From JAQVWU01 sp964628455 (lineage in GTDB: Bacteria; Bacillota; Clostridia; Oscillospirales; CAG-272), in the NCBI GenBank assembly GCA_964628455.1, contig CAZVPD010000003.1, positions 31,295 through 95,294 of the forward strand: 64,000 nt of DNA. Direction: 5' to 3'. Under the pieces are notes generated by a model that ran no database searches, was not told where the DNA came from, and was given only the letters and a program-made list of their open reading frames with translations. Position numbers and translations under genes: made by a program. Shown here piece by piece: positions 16,337-24,417 of the stretch. Every line of letters starts with the position of its first letter. The first letter of the stretch is position 1.

Positions 16337-18526
16337 TTATCGGGACAGCAGAGCGACGGCGGAGACCGGGTCCGACTGCGCTCTGACCCGAAGCTCACCG
16401 GTCTTTTTTTCGATGACGGAGCATATCTCGGCACGGCGGGCTGTGATCTCCGCAACCATGGAAACAAGCGCGTCTGCTTCGAACAAAGCCACGCCGATAT
16501 GATACGGCAGACCGTATTCCGCAGCCATCGCGCTGATCTTCATGTCGTAAGCGAGTCCGATAAAAGGAACGCCGGCGGAAGCGGCATAAATCGCTGCGTG
16601 CAGCCGCATGGCTATGATAAAGTTCATATGGCCGAACAATCCCGTAAGTTCGGAAGCCGATAATCCGCAGATCACCTTTCCGCCCGTTGCCGCCGCAATG
16701 CGGTGGCATATGGGCAGGTCTTTTACCGCCTGCATGGGAATGAAAAGGGGAATACCCCCGCCGTTCTCCGAAATTTTCAATACGGCTTCGGTCAGCTTCT
16801 CTTCAAAGTTCTGCGCCGCATCCTTCCAGTGACGCAGCGCCACCGCGAAATAACGTTCGTTCTTCCGGATGTCCTCCCGGTTCATCAGATAATCGGTCCA
16901 TTCGGAGGCAGCCGGTCTTATGCAGAAAGCCGGATCTGCGGTAACGGCAATGTTATTGTTCGTAACTCCTATAGAACGCATTTCTGCAGCGGATCCGTTT
17001 TCACGAAGGGTAATCAGGTCGGTTTTATTCAGGATATCACGCGCCGCCCTCCTGTTTTTCTCTCCTTTCAGAGGACCGATTCCCGATGCGTACATCATAA
17101 TGCGCAGACCGTATTTTTTTGCGAGCTTCATGATTCCGATATAATACATAAGGGAGCGTGTGCTCGTTATATTCTGAATAAGGTTTCCGCTTCCGTTGAT
17201 CAGAAGTTTCGCGTGTTTCAGGGAACGAATGACTGCAAACGGATTAAATCTGTTGACAGCCCGGATACCGTATCTCTGCGCTGTTTTACGCGGTGATCTG
17301 GACAATACCGTTATTTTTATGTCCGGCTGCAGCTGCCGCAGTCCTTCGACGATCACAGCCAGCAGCGAATCGTCCCCCGTGTTTCCGAAACCGTAATACC
17401 CGCTGATGACAACATCGCCGTATCTATAGAACTCATAGGGGGTAAGCGCTTCATAGACCGACTCTGCATCGTCCGCCATTTTTTCTATGGTAAAATAACT
17501 GTTGACGACAGAACGGTTGTATTCGCCCATTTCGGTTTTTTCCGTGTCGGTCTTTTCGAAGACCGACAGTATATCCGCCCTGATCAGCTCTTCGGAGGAA
17601 GGGATGCAGCCGCGGCAGCAGAAGTTTGTTTCAAGCGCCGTCTGCAGTTTATCGGGTCCGAAAACGCCTATGTATCCCTGAGAACCGGCCAGCACTACGG
17701 GCAGACCGGCAGCCATGGCTTCGAGTGCGGAGCGCGAAACCCCCAAAAAGATCCCGCCTGCGGAGAGCAGGGCATGCACATCGGTGATCGCACCGATCAG
17801 ACGAACCGATTCCCTGCCGATTTTCCGGTTGATATGATCCGCGGACGCGCCGAGTTCGCCGATTGCCGTACCGCTGCCGGCGATGATGATTTCTATATCG
17901 GGATATCTCTGTGCCAGCGCCTCCGCCGTCTGCACCAGCTGAAAAGCGACATGCGCGCTTTCCCGGTCGATTCTGCCGACATAAAGCACGCGGTGTCCGG
18001 AGAAAAGTCCCGTTTCCGCATTCCCTCCGCGAAAACGAACGGTATCGATTCCGTTGATGGTCAGCGTTATATTGTCGGAATTCATATTGTAATGCCGGAT
18101 CAGATACTGCTTTATATCGCAGCTGACCGCAAGGGCACGCTCGCCCCAGTTTGAAAAATATCTCCAATACGGAGTGACATTATATACGCCGTGGCAGGTG
18201 GTCATAAAGCGGAACCTGAGTTTTTTTGCAAGCAGACCGCATATAAAACCCGGAATCCGGGCGTGCGCATGCACGATATCGAATTTTTCCCTTTTGATGC
18301 ACCGATATAATCCCGTATAAGAACGCCATACCGCCGCCGGATTTTTGCTGTTGAGCGGAAGGGAGATATGACGGACCCCCGCGCTGATGATGTCCTGTAC
18401 AAAAACACCCCCGTTGGAGGCGACAACGACATCCATACCGCGGCGAACAAGTTCTTTTGCCAGTTCTACGATATGCGTTTCCGCTCCGCCTATGCCGAGA
18501 GACATGGTGGTCATGAGAATTTTCAT
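16337..18526 (-). CDS. GT4 glycosyltransferase - CsaB polysaccharide pyruvyl transferase fusion
   Basis: A 729-residue two-domain protein. Residues 1 to about 365 are a GT4 (GT-B) glycosyltransferase: MKILMTTMSLGIGGAETH at the start, VLYVGRIDRES at about residue 175 and a GVSRSALEAMAAGLPVV donor-binding EX7E-like segment. From about residue 375, GDVVISGYYGFGNTGDD begins a CsaB-type polysaccharide pyruvyl transferase, with LINGSGNLIQ, MYASGIGP, AMRLHAAIYAAS and a C-terminal GL(A/S)YD motif. CsaB adds pyruvate ketals to secondary wall polymers that anchor SLH-domain surface proteins. The fusion suggests one polypeptide adds a sugar and pyruvylates it. AGGAGG precedes the start. No SLH protein gene is in the window. 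Confidence 0.88.
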   Translation of the reverse strand: MKILMTTMSLGIGGAETHIVELAKELVRRGMDVVVASNGGVFVQDIISAGVRHISLPLNSKNPAAVWRSYTGLYRCIKREKFDIVHAHARIPGFICGLLAKKLRFRFMTTCHGVYNVTPYWRYFSNWGERALAVSCDIKQYLIRHYNMNSDNITLTINGIDTVRFRGGNAETGLFSGHRVLYVGRIDRESAHVAFQLVQTAEALAQRYPDIEIIIAGSGTAIGELGASADHINRKIGRESVRLIGAITDVHALLSAGGIFLGVSRSALEAMAAGLPVVLAGSQGYIGVFGPDKLQTALETNFCCRGCIPSSEELIRADILSVFEKTDTEKTEMGEYNRSVVNSYFTIEKMADDAESVYEALTPYEFYRYGDVVISGYYGFGNTGDDSLLAVIVEGLRQLQPDIKITVLSRSPRKTAQRYGIRAVNRFNPFAVIRSLKHAKLLINGSGNLIQNITSTRSLMYYIGIMKLAKKYGLRIMMYASGIGPLKGEKNRRAARDILNKTDLITLRENGSAAEMRSIGVTNNNIAVTADPAFCIRPAASEWTDYLMNREDIRKNERYFAVALRHWKDAAQNFEEKLTEAVLKISENGGGIPLFIPMQAVKDLPICHRIAAATGGKVICGLSASELTGLFGHMNFIIAMRLHAAIYAASAGVPFIGLAYDMKISAMAAEYGLPYHIGVALFEADALVSMVAEITARRAEICSVIEKKTGELRVRAQSDPVSAVALLSR

Positions 18527-18555
18527 CAGATCGATCCTCCTCCGGATGATTTATT

Positions 18556-18589
18556 AAAAAGCGGACGTGTTGCATGGCGCAATACGTCC
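18556..18589 (-). terminator. Intrinsic terminator after the MORN gene
   Basis: On the minus strand GGACGT plus a TTGC/GCAA inner stem closes with ACGTCC, followed by GC and five T. It lies between the MORN-repeat gene (ending 18639) and the GT4-CsaB gene (starting 18526). The latter therefore either depends on readthrough or has a promoter I cannot see. Confidence 0.75.
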
Positions 18590-18638
18590 GGTATTTTCAA
18601 CATCCTTTCCCTCGTTAAATGCTGAATCGGCCGGTTTT

Positions 18639-19538
18639 TTATTGCGGTTCGGCCGTTTCGGCAGTCGTTTCGGCTGCGGGAGTTTCTGTTTCCGTTTCGG
18701 TTGCCGGTTCTGTTTCAACGCGCAGGATTTTGCCGTTTTCAAAATATCCCTCATATGTCCGTCCGGCAGGCCATTTATAAATTCCCCAGCCGTTCATTTT
18801 GTTGTCCGCAAATTCGCCTTCATATACTTCTCCGTTGGCCCATTTGTATATTCCCCTGCCGGTGCGGATGTCATTCTGGAATTCTCCTTCGTAAATATCC
18901 CCGTTGGCAAAGGTATATACGCCTGTCCCGTGTTTGGTCTCTTCTGCGTAAGTCCCTTCATAGAACGAGCCGTCAGCCCACGTGTATTTCCCCTTTCCGT
19001 CCTTCATGTCGTTTTTAAACTCACCGATATATATCGAGCCGTCAATCCACGTGTATATTCCGAAACCTTCTTTTTTCCCGTTCAGCAGCTCGCCTTCATA
19101 CACATCGCCGCTTGAAAAGGTAAATGTTCCCGAACCCGTTATTTCGTCCCGTACAAAATCTCCTTCATATACGTCTCCCGAAGAATAGGTGATTTTCCCT
19201 TTTCCGTGTTTGAGCAGATCTTCCAGTCCGCCTTCGTATATATCGCCGTTTGAATAGGTCACGGTACCGGCTTCGCTGTCAATCTCGGCGGTTCCCCCGC
19301 TTGAAAAATAGAGTCTTCCCGACAAAGGAGAACCCAGGTCGTCAACCCTCCCGAAAAACTTTACAAAACGGCCGTCTCCGACATCCACTTTCATATAGCG
19401 GATTCCGGAAAAATAAATCGCCAAAAAAACCGCTGCGACAAAGATAACCGCCAGGATAAATGTCACCAGAAGTATAAAAGCCGTGCTGCGGTGCTTTCTT
19501 TTACGGCGTACGGGCCGTTGATTTCTTTTGTTTTCCAT
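18639..19538 (-). CDS. Membrane-anchored MORN-repeat protein
   Basis: A 299-residue protein with a basic N-terminus and one transmembrane helix (about residues 21-44), so most of it is outside the membrane. From about residue 90 it carries roughly seven to eight MORN repeats of the type G-x-G-x-Y-x-W/F-x-x-G-x-x-Y-x-G-x-F, for example GIYKWANGEVYEGEF, ending at about residue 270. The tail is a low-complexity Thr/Glu/Ala-rich stretch. MORN repeats form beta-hairpin rods that bind proteins or lipids; bacterial roles are largely undefined. It follows a two-helix membrane protein gene by 71 bp, and both lie between serS and the cell-wall glycosyltransferase. A cell-envelope role is inference. Confidence 0.8.
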   Translation of the reverse strand: MENKRNQRPVRRKRKHRSTAFILLVTFILAVIFVAAVFLAIYFSGIRYMKVDVGDGRFVKFFGRVDDLGSPLSGRLYFSSGGTAEIDSEAGTVTYSNGDIYEGGLEDLLKHGKGKITYSSGDVYEGDFVRDEITGSGTFTFSSGDVYEGELLNGKKEGFGIYTWIDGSIYIGEFKNDMKDGKGKYTWADGSFYEGTYAEETKHGTGVYTFANGDIYEGEFQNDIRTGRGIYKWANGEVYEGEFADNKMNGWGIYKWPAGRTYEGYFENGKILRVETEPATETETETPAAETTAETAEPQ

Positions 19539-19609
19539 ATAGACTCCATTATATATATTCCTGTTGTAATATTCCGGTTTCGGAATATCCGCAACCGGTT
19601 CCTCCGTCT

Positions 19610-20176
19610 TTATTCCAGAGGAGAAACGAACTCAACAAAGTTTTTCAGCATCTGAATAAGATCCGGAACAACCGTGAATGAAAGGATCGCCACGGTTAAA
19701 AACAAGGCTATCGTCATAACGACGACAAGCAGGCTCGTTCCGTTGTCGCTGTAAAGAGAATCGGCGCGCATCACCATCTCATGAGGGATGTAAAATTTCA
19801 GCTCGGACAGCAGGGGCTGCGCCCGACGGCTCTTTTTCCGGCGGATTTTGCCCGTGTTTTCCGGAAGAGCCGGTTCGGAACCAACCGCGTTTTCGCCCCC
19901 GGCCGGTGAGGCCTGAATGATTTTACGGTAGGTACTCCTGATCCGCAGCGAGAATTTTACAAAGACATTTTTTGAAAAGCCGGTTTCCTCAAGCGTTTTT
20001 GCGGTTTCAGGTGTATTGGACCCCGTTTCCAGCAGTTTGCGAACAAATGAGCCGAGAACGCTTTTATTATACAATATAACAAATGCGCCTAAAATGACGC
20101 CCAAAAACATCGACCATACAATAATCTCAAGTGTCATTCCTTTATAAGTCAGCCACGAATTGAGATCAAGTCCCAT
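19610..20176 (-). CDS. Hypothetical protein with two transmembrane helices
   Basis: A 188-residue protein that I do not recognise. It has an N-terminal hydrophobic helix (about residues 13-36), a charged central region of about 100 residues rich in Arg/Lys (RRKKSRRAQP), and a second helix near residues 150-175 (VVVMTIALFLTVAILSF). Both termini would be on the same side with the basic middle in the cytoplasm, or the reverse. The start is supported by GGAGG. It sits 25 bp after serS and 71 bp before the MORN gene, so the three are probably co-transcribed. No function can be assigned. Confidence 0.7.
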   Translation of the reverse strand: MGLDLNSWLTYKGMTLEIIVWSMFLGVILGAFVILYNKSVLGSFVRKLLETGSNTPETAKTLEETGFSKNVFVKFSLRIRSTYRKIIQASPAGGENAVGSEPALPENTGKIRRKKSRRAQPLLSELKFYIPHEMVMRADSLYSDNGTSLLVVVMTIALFLTVAILSFTVVPDLIQMLKNFVEFVSPLE

Positions 20177-20201
20177 CTGATAACCTCCGCTGAACCTTCA
20201 T

Positions 20202-21476
20202 TCATTTTTTTATCACGTCAAATCCGGTATATCTGCGCAATACCTCGGGTATAGTTACGCTGCCGTCGGCATTCTGATAATTTTCCAAAATCGCGGCGAC
20301 CGTTCTGCCTATCGCCACACCGGACCCGTTGAGCGTATGAACAAGACGGGCTTTGTCTTTTAAGTCCCGCTTGTATTTGATATTGGCACGGCGTGCCTGA
20401 AAGTCCTCGAAGTTCGAGCAGGAACTGATCTCGACGTAGCGCCCGTATGACGGCATATATACTTCGATATCATAGGTTTTAGCCGATGAAAAGCCCATGT
20501 CTCCCGTGGACAGGCAGACAACCCGGTGAGCCAGCCCCAAACCCTGCAGAACACGCTGAGCGTCGAGGGTGAGTGACTCGAGTTCGTCGTATGATGTTTC
20601 CGGTTCGGAAAATTTAACAAGCTCGACTTTGTTGAACTGGTGCTGCCGTATCAGTCCGCGGGTATCTCTGCCCGCACTGCCGGCTTCCGCGCGGAAACAG
20701 GCTGAATACGCGCAGTATTTCAGGGGCAGAACCTCCGCCTGCATGATCTCGTCGCGGTGCATGTTTGTGACGGGAACCTCGGCTGTCGGTATTAAAAAAT
20801 AATCGGAACCGGCAAGTTTGAATGCATCTTCTTCAAATTTCGGCAGCTGACCCGTTCCCCGCATCGAATCCCTGTTCACCAGAAAAGGCGGAAATATTTC
20901 GGTATATCCGTGGTCCGAATGAGTGTCCAGATAGTAATTTACGACCGCCCGCTCGAGCTTTGCGCCGGCTCCGCGATAAAAATGGAAACGCGCGCCTGTA
21001 ACCTTGGCCGCAGTTTCCGGATCGAGTATATGCAGCGAAGCGCCGAGGTCCCAGTGGGCAAGAGGCGTAAAATCAAACACCCGGGGCTCGCTCCAGCGCC
21101 TTACTTCCACATTGGCCGTATCGTCCGGTCCGGACGGCACCGATTCGTGCGGAAGATTGGGTATAAAAAGGAGGATCTGTTCGATTTCGGAGTCGAGTTC
21201 GGCTATTTTATCAAAATCGATTTTTACCCGGTCCGATAATTCTTTCATTTCGGCAAATATCTCCGAAGTATCTTTTCCTTCTTTTTTTAAGGCCGGTATC
21301 AGGCGGGAAACAGCGTTCTGCCTGGCCTTCTGTGCTTCCGCGTCCGCAATCAGAGAACGGCGGGAACTGTCGCATTCAAGCAGACGGTCGATTTCCGCAC
21401 TGTAATTTTTATTGCGCGTCCCGAGGCGCTCTTTTACAAAAGCGGGATTCTCTTTGATTAATTTGATATCAAGCAT
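20202..21476 (-). CDS. serS: Seryl-tRNA synthetase
   Basis: A 424-residue class II aminoacyl-tRNA synthetase that charges tRNA-Ser and tRNA-Sec. The N-terminal long helical arm (about residues 25-105) grips the tRNA. Motif 2 is seen as CFRAEAGSAGRDTRGLIRQH, and motif 3 as NGSGVAIGRTVAAILENYQ near residues 383-401. Length is normal for the family. An AAGAAGG site precedes the ATG. It lies 36 bp after parB and shares its direction, so transcription may come from the parAB promoter at 23431-23459. No T-box leader is visible in the short gap. Confidence 0.97.
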   Translation of the reverse strand: MLDIKLIKENPAFVKERLGTRNKNYSAEIDRLLECDSSRRSLIADAEAQKARQNAVSRLIPALKKEGKDTSEIFAEMKELSDRVKIDFDKIAELDSEIEQILLFIPNLPHESVPSGPDDTANVEVRRWSEPRVFDFTPLAHWDLGASLHILDPETAAKVTGARFHFYRGAGAKLERAVVNYYLDTHSDHGYTEIFPPFLVNRDSMRGTGQLPKFEEDAFKLAGSDYFLIPTAEVPVTNMHRDEIMQAEVLPLKYCAYSACFRAEAGSAGRDTRGLIRQHQFNKVELVKFSEPETSYDELESLTLDAQRVLQGLGLAHRVVCLSTGDMGFSSAKTYDIEVYMPSYGRYVEISSCSNFEDFQARRANIKYKRDLKDKARLVHTLNGSGVAIGRTVAAILENYQNADGSVTIPEVLRRYTGFDVIKK

Positions 21477-21512
21477 GAAGCAATACCTTCTTTAATTCAT
21501 ATAGTATTTAAA

Positions 21513-22418
21513 TCACTCTTCATCCGAAAGGCTGTCTCCGCATAGTTTATGCAGCAGGATTCCAAGATCGTCGTTGTCTTCGTATTCAATGATCAGAGTA
21601 TTCGGCTTTTGGGGGTTTTTATTGGAAATCCGGATCCTGCGGCCCAGTATATTTGTCACTTTCCGCTCCAGCTCGGCATTGTAGTCCACGGACGGCGGTT
21701 TTTCGTCTTCCTGTCCGACGACCCTTTTTTTCTCTTCCGTCCGGTTCACAGACCGTACCGCTTCTTCGGCAGCGCGTACCGAAAGCCCTTTTTTTAGTAT
21801 GCTGCCTGCAAGCGTTTCCATATCCTCCCTGTTTTTCAGTCCCAGAAGCGCCCGTGCATGTCCGGCCGTCAGCTTGTCTTCCGCAACCATATTCAAAACT
21901 TTTTCCGGAAGGTCGAAAAGCCGCAGGGAATTGGCAACCGCACTTCGGCTGCGCCCGATCCGCCTGGATACTTCCTCCTGCGTGAGTCCGTATTCGTCTA
22001 TTAAAGCACGGTATCCGCCCGCTTCCTCGACCGCATTGAGATTTTCACGCTGGATGTTTTCGATCAGTGCAAGTTCGGATGCACGCCTGTCGTCGGTATC
22101 CATGATGATAACCGGTATTTCGCTCAAACCCGCCATTTTTGCCGCCCGCCAGCGGCGCTCTCCGGCGATAATCTGGTAAAAGCCGTTCTCGCCTGCTCTC
22201 ACCGCAATGGGTTGAATGATCCCGTTAGCCGCTATCGAATCGGCAAGCTGCGAAAGGCTTTCCATGTCGAAATTTTTCCGCGGCTGTCCGGAACGCGGTT
22301 CTATGTCGGATATACGAAGCATCGATGTGGTGCCCCGTTCATCTGCGGTATTGTCGAGAAAGATGGCGTCAAGTCCGCGTCCGAGTCCGCCGGCTCTCGG
22401 TTTCTTTTCGTTTGCCAT
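21513..22418 (-). CDS. parB: Chromosome partitioning protein ParB (Spo0J)
   Basis: A 301-residue ParB/Spo0J CTPase clamp. The N-terminal ParB domain begins after GGLGRGLDAIF and includes PRKNFD and the GERRWRAAK box (about residues 88-96) that takes part in CTP binding. The central helix-turn-helix (LTQEEVSRRIGRSRSAVANSLRL, in part) reads parS, and the C-terminal 50 residues form the dimerisation domain. It loads at the parS sites found at 16301-16316 and 23545-23560 and works with ParA in origin segregation and SMC loading. The gene follows parA after 147 bp. The AGGAG site is strong. Confidence 0.97.
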   Translation of the reverse strand: MANEKKPRAGGLGRGLDAIFLDNTADERGTTSMLRISDIEPRSGQPRKNFDMESLSQLADSIAANGIIQPIAVRAGENGFYQIIAGERRWRAAKMAGLSEIPVIIMDTDDRRASELALIENIQRENLNAVEEAGGYRALIDEYGLTQEEVSRRIGRSRSAVANSLRLFDLPEKVLNMVAEDKLTAGHARALLGLKNREDMETLAGSILKKGLSVRAAEEAVRSVNRTEEKKRVVGQEDEKPPSVDYNAELERKVTNILGRRIRISNKNPQKPNTLIIEYEDNDDLGILLHKLCGDSLSDEE

Positions 22419-22565
22419 TTTTCCGCTCCTTTATAGGTCAACTGTACCTTCTGTCCCTTGTATGGAAAGTATAAAAAGCAGCGCTTGCGTTATAGTTTGC
22501 GGGGTTCATAACGCTGACCGCCCGGATATATGCCGATTCCCGGTTTTATTTCATTTAAGAAGGGG

Positions 22566-23327
22566 TCAGATCCGCTCCATGATTTCATCGGCAACGCTGT
22601 TGTATGCCTCTGTCCCCTTTGAATGGCGGTCAAAATACTGTATCGGCATACCGAATCCCGGCGCTTCACTGAGCCTGACATTGCGCAGTATGGTTGTGGC
22701 GAAGAGTTTGCCGGCATAATATTTTTTAAGCTCATCCATCACCTGCAGCGACAGATTAAGCCGTCCGTTGTACATGGTAATAAGGATTCCGGTTATGTCA
22801 AGAGCCGGATTATATAATTTTTTTACTTGCTTTATCGTAATTAAAAGCTGCGACAGTCCTTCCAGTGCGTAATATTCGCACTGCATGGGGACAATGACCC
22901 CGTCCGCAGCGGTAAGGGCATTTACCGTAAGAATTCCGAGAGAAGGCGGGCAGTCGATAAAAATATAATCAAATCTGTTTTTTATCGGAGCCAGCGCATT
23001 TCTGAGCCTGGTCTCCCTTGCTTCGGAAGAAACCAGTTCGAATTCCGCTCCGGCAAGCGATATATTAGCCGGCATAATCCATAAGTTTTTATAGCCGGTT
23101 TCTACGATAACGCTTTCTGCTCCGGCTCTGTTGATAAGCACGTCATAGGTAGACAAACGCATGTTTTTTTTGTTGATGCCGACTCCGCTTGAGGTGTTTC
23201 CCTGCGGGTCCGAATCGATAAGCAATACGCGCTTTTCTTTTACGCCGATAGCGGCGGCTATATTCACTGCCGACGTAGTCTTGCCGACGCCGCCTTTCTG
23301 ATTCGCCAACGCTATGATTTTTGCCAA
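22566..23327 (-). CDS. parA: Chromosome partitioning ATPase ParA (Soj)
   Basis: A 253-residue ParA/MinD-family ATPase. The deviant Walker A motif KGGVGKTT is at residues 11-18, the switch DSDPQGN is near residue 40, and FIDCPPS is near residue 120. The only ATG in frame is far upstream (23834) and would add about 169 unrelated residues across the parS site and part of rsmG. The start is therefore taken as TTG at 23327, directly behind GAGGCGG and giving MAKIIALANQ, the normal N-terminus. With ParB and parS it segregates the replicated origins and, in Bacillus, controls DnaA. It is transcribed from the perfect promoter at 23431-23459. Confidence 0.96.
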   Translation of the reverse strand: MAKIIALANQKGGVGKTTSAVNIAAAIGVKEKRVLLIDSDPQGNTSSGVGINKKNMRLSTYDVLINRAGAESVIVETGYKNLWIMPANISLAGAEFELVSSEARETRLRNALAPIKNRFDYIFIDCPPSLGILTVNALTAADGVIVPMQCEYYALEGLSQLLITIKQVKKLYNPALDITGILITMYNGRLNLSLQVMDELKKYYAGKLFATTILRNVRLSEAPGFGMPIQYFDRHSKGTEAYNSVADEIMERI

Positions 23328-23430
23328 ATCCGCCGCCTCTCTTCCGTGTTTTCTGTTTGTTTCACCGGTATCTCGCCGGTATATTAAGGACAGCGTTTTT
23401 ATTCCCGCACCGCCGTTTATAGTAAAACCA

Positions 23431-23459
23431 ATTATATCAATTATATAGCCTGTTGTCAA
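23431..23459 (-). promoter_or_regulatory. Consensus sigma-A promoter of parA-parB
   Basis: On the minus strand TTGACA (23459-23454), 17-bp spacer, TATAAT (23436-23431). Both hexamers are perfect. The -10 is about 104 bp upstream of the parA TTG start, and a parS site lies 86 bp upstream of the -35, so ParB spreading could feed back on the operon. Confidence 0.88.
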
Positions 23460-23544
23460 CGGTTCGGTGACCGAATTTACGTAATTTTCAAACAAACCGG
23501 AGATACTGTCTTTGGTATGCCGCGAAAACGTTTTCCCGCCGGAT

Positions 23545-23560
23545 TGTTTCACGTGAAACA
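23545..23560. other. parS: parS centromere site
   Basis: TGTTTCACGTGAAACA is a perfect match to the parS consensus bound by ParB/Spo0J. One further flanking base pair on each side (T/A) is also symmetrical. It lies upstream of parA. Confidence 0.95.
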
Positions 23561-23619
23561 ACAGATCTGTAAATTTACCGGAAGAGGGAGGGAACTGTTT
23601 GTCCAGGGGTTCAGGACAT

Positions 23620-23650
23620 AAAAAAATCCCGCTTTTCAGTCGGAATTTTT
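23620..23650 (-). terminator. Intrinsic terminator of rsmG
   Basis: On the minus strand AAAAATTCCG pairs with CGGGATTTTT (one G-T pair) around a 9-base loop, with the T-run continuing. It starts immediately at the rsmG stop codon. Confidence 0.75.
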
Positions 23651-24411
23651 CAGAGCGGCTTTTTGTTGATTTGCGAAAATTGACGCGGGTAGTTTTTCGG
23701 AGTTGTCCCGGTTTTACGTATGATGACCGTGCATCTTTTTTGTTTTTGTCCGTCTGCAATGAGAAATCCCTCGCTTTTTTCGATCCGGGTCCCTCCCAGT
23801 ATCCGGACCGCGTTTTCCGCTTCCCTGATTTCAAGAATGCCTTCCGCGCCCTTCATGGCAATAAAAACACCGCCGACTGCCGTAAACGGCAGACAAAGTT
23901 CGCTGAGAACATTCAGACGCGCGACCGCTCTTGCTGTAACGATTGTAAATCGTTCTCTGAAAGCCGCTTCATGCGCAGCGCTTTCAGCCCGCCGGTTCAA
24001 TGTGGTGATATTTGCGATCTGCAGCGAAGATGCTGCCTCATCAATAAACGCAAGCTTTTTTAAGGTGCTGTCAAGCGCCGTAACCGATACATCGGGACGT
24101 GCCGCGGCAATGGGAAGAGAAGGAAATCCCGCGCCGGCGCCCACATCGAGTACCGACGCATTCATCGGGATCAGCCTGCAGACAGCCAGGCTGTCTGCAA
24201 GATGCTTCGCGATTATATCGGCCGGACGGCGTATGGCCGTCAGGTTTGTATGGGCGTTATATTGCAGCAGCAGTTCCGTGAGTAAATACATCCGGCCGGA
24301 TAAACCGGTATATTCGGCAAGTCCGTTTTCTTTCAGACACGACGTGAAAGCTTCATTGAACTCGGTTTGACTCATCATGGGGAGATCCCTGCTTTTTGTG
24401 TTTTTGGTCAT
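23650..24411 (-). CDS. rsmG: 16S rRNA (guanine-527-N7)-methyltransferase
   Basis: A 253-residue RsmG/GidB SAM-dependent methyltransferase that makes m7G527 in 16S rRNA; loss of the homologue gives low-level streptomycin resistance. The SAM-binding motif VLDVGAGAGFPSLPIA lies near residues 87-102, preceded by AKHLADSLA. The rRNA-contacting RAVARL appears near residue 160. The first ATG is used; a start at the MM pair (residues 12-13) is also possible. It lies 6 bp after the citrate/isopropylmalate synthase gene and ahead of parA, the usual rsmG-parA-parB order. The mnmE-mnmG genes that usually precede rsmG are missing here. Confidence 0.95.
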   Translation of the reverse strand: MTKNTKSRDLPMMSQTEFNEAFTSCLKENGLAEYTGLSGRMYLLTELLLQYNAHTNLTAIRRPADIIAKHLADSLAVCRLIPMNASVLDVGAGAGFPSLPIAAARPDVSVTALDSTLKKLAFIDEAASSLQIANITTLNRRAESAAHEAAFRERFTIVTARAVARLNVLSELCLPFTAVGGVFIAMKGAEGILEIREAENAVRILGGTRIEKSEGFLIADGQKQKRCTVIIRKTGTTPKNYPRQFSQINKKPL

Positions 24412-24417
24412 TCTTTC

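Larger units (their letters stand above)
23328..23649. other. parA-rsmG intergenic region
   Basis: This 322-bp gap holds the rsmG terminator, one perfect parS site and the parAB promoter. The remaining sequence, including the roughly 100-bp parA leader, shows no other recognisable element. Confidence 0.8.

Noticed and set aside
23328..23834. A 169-residue N-terminal extension of ParA from the only in-frame ATG
   Set aside because: It would cover the promoter, the parS site and the end of rsmG. A TTG start at 23327 with a good ribosome binding site gives the normal ParA N-terminus.
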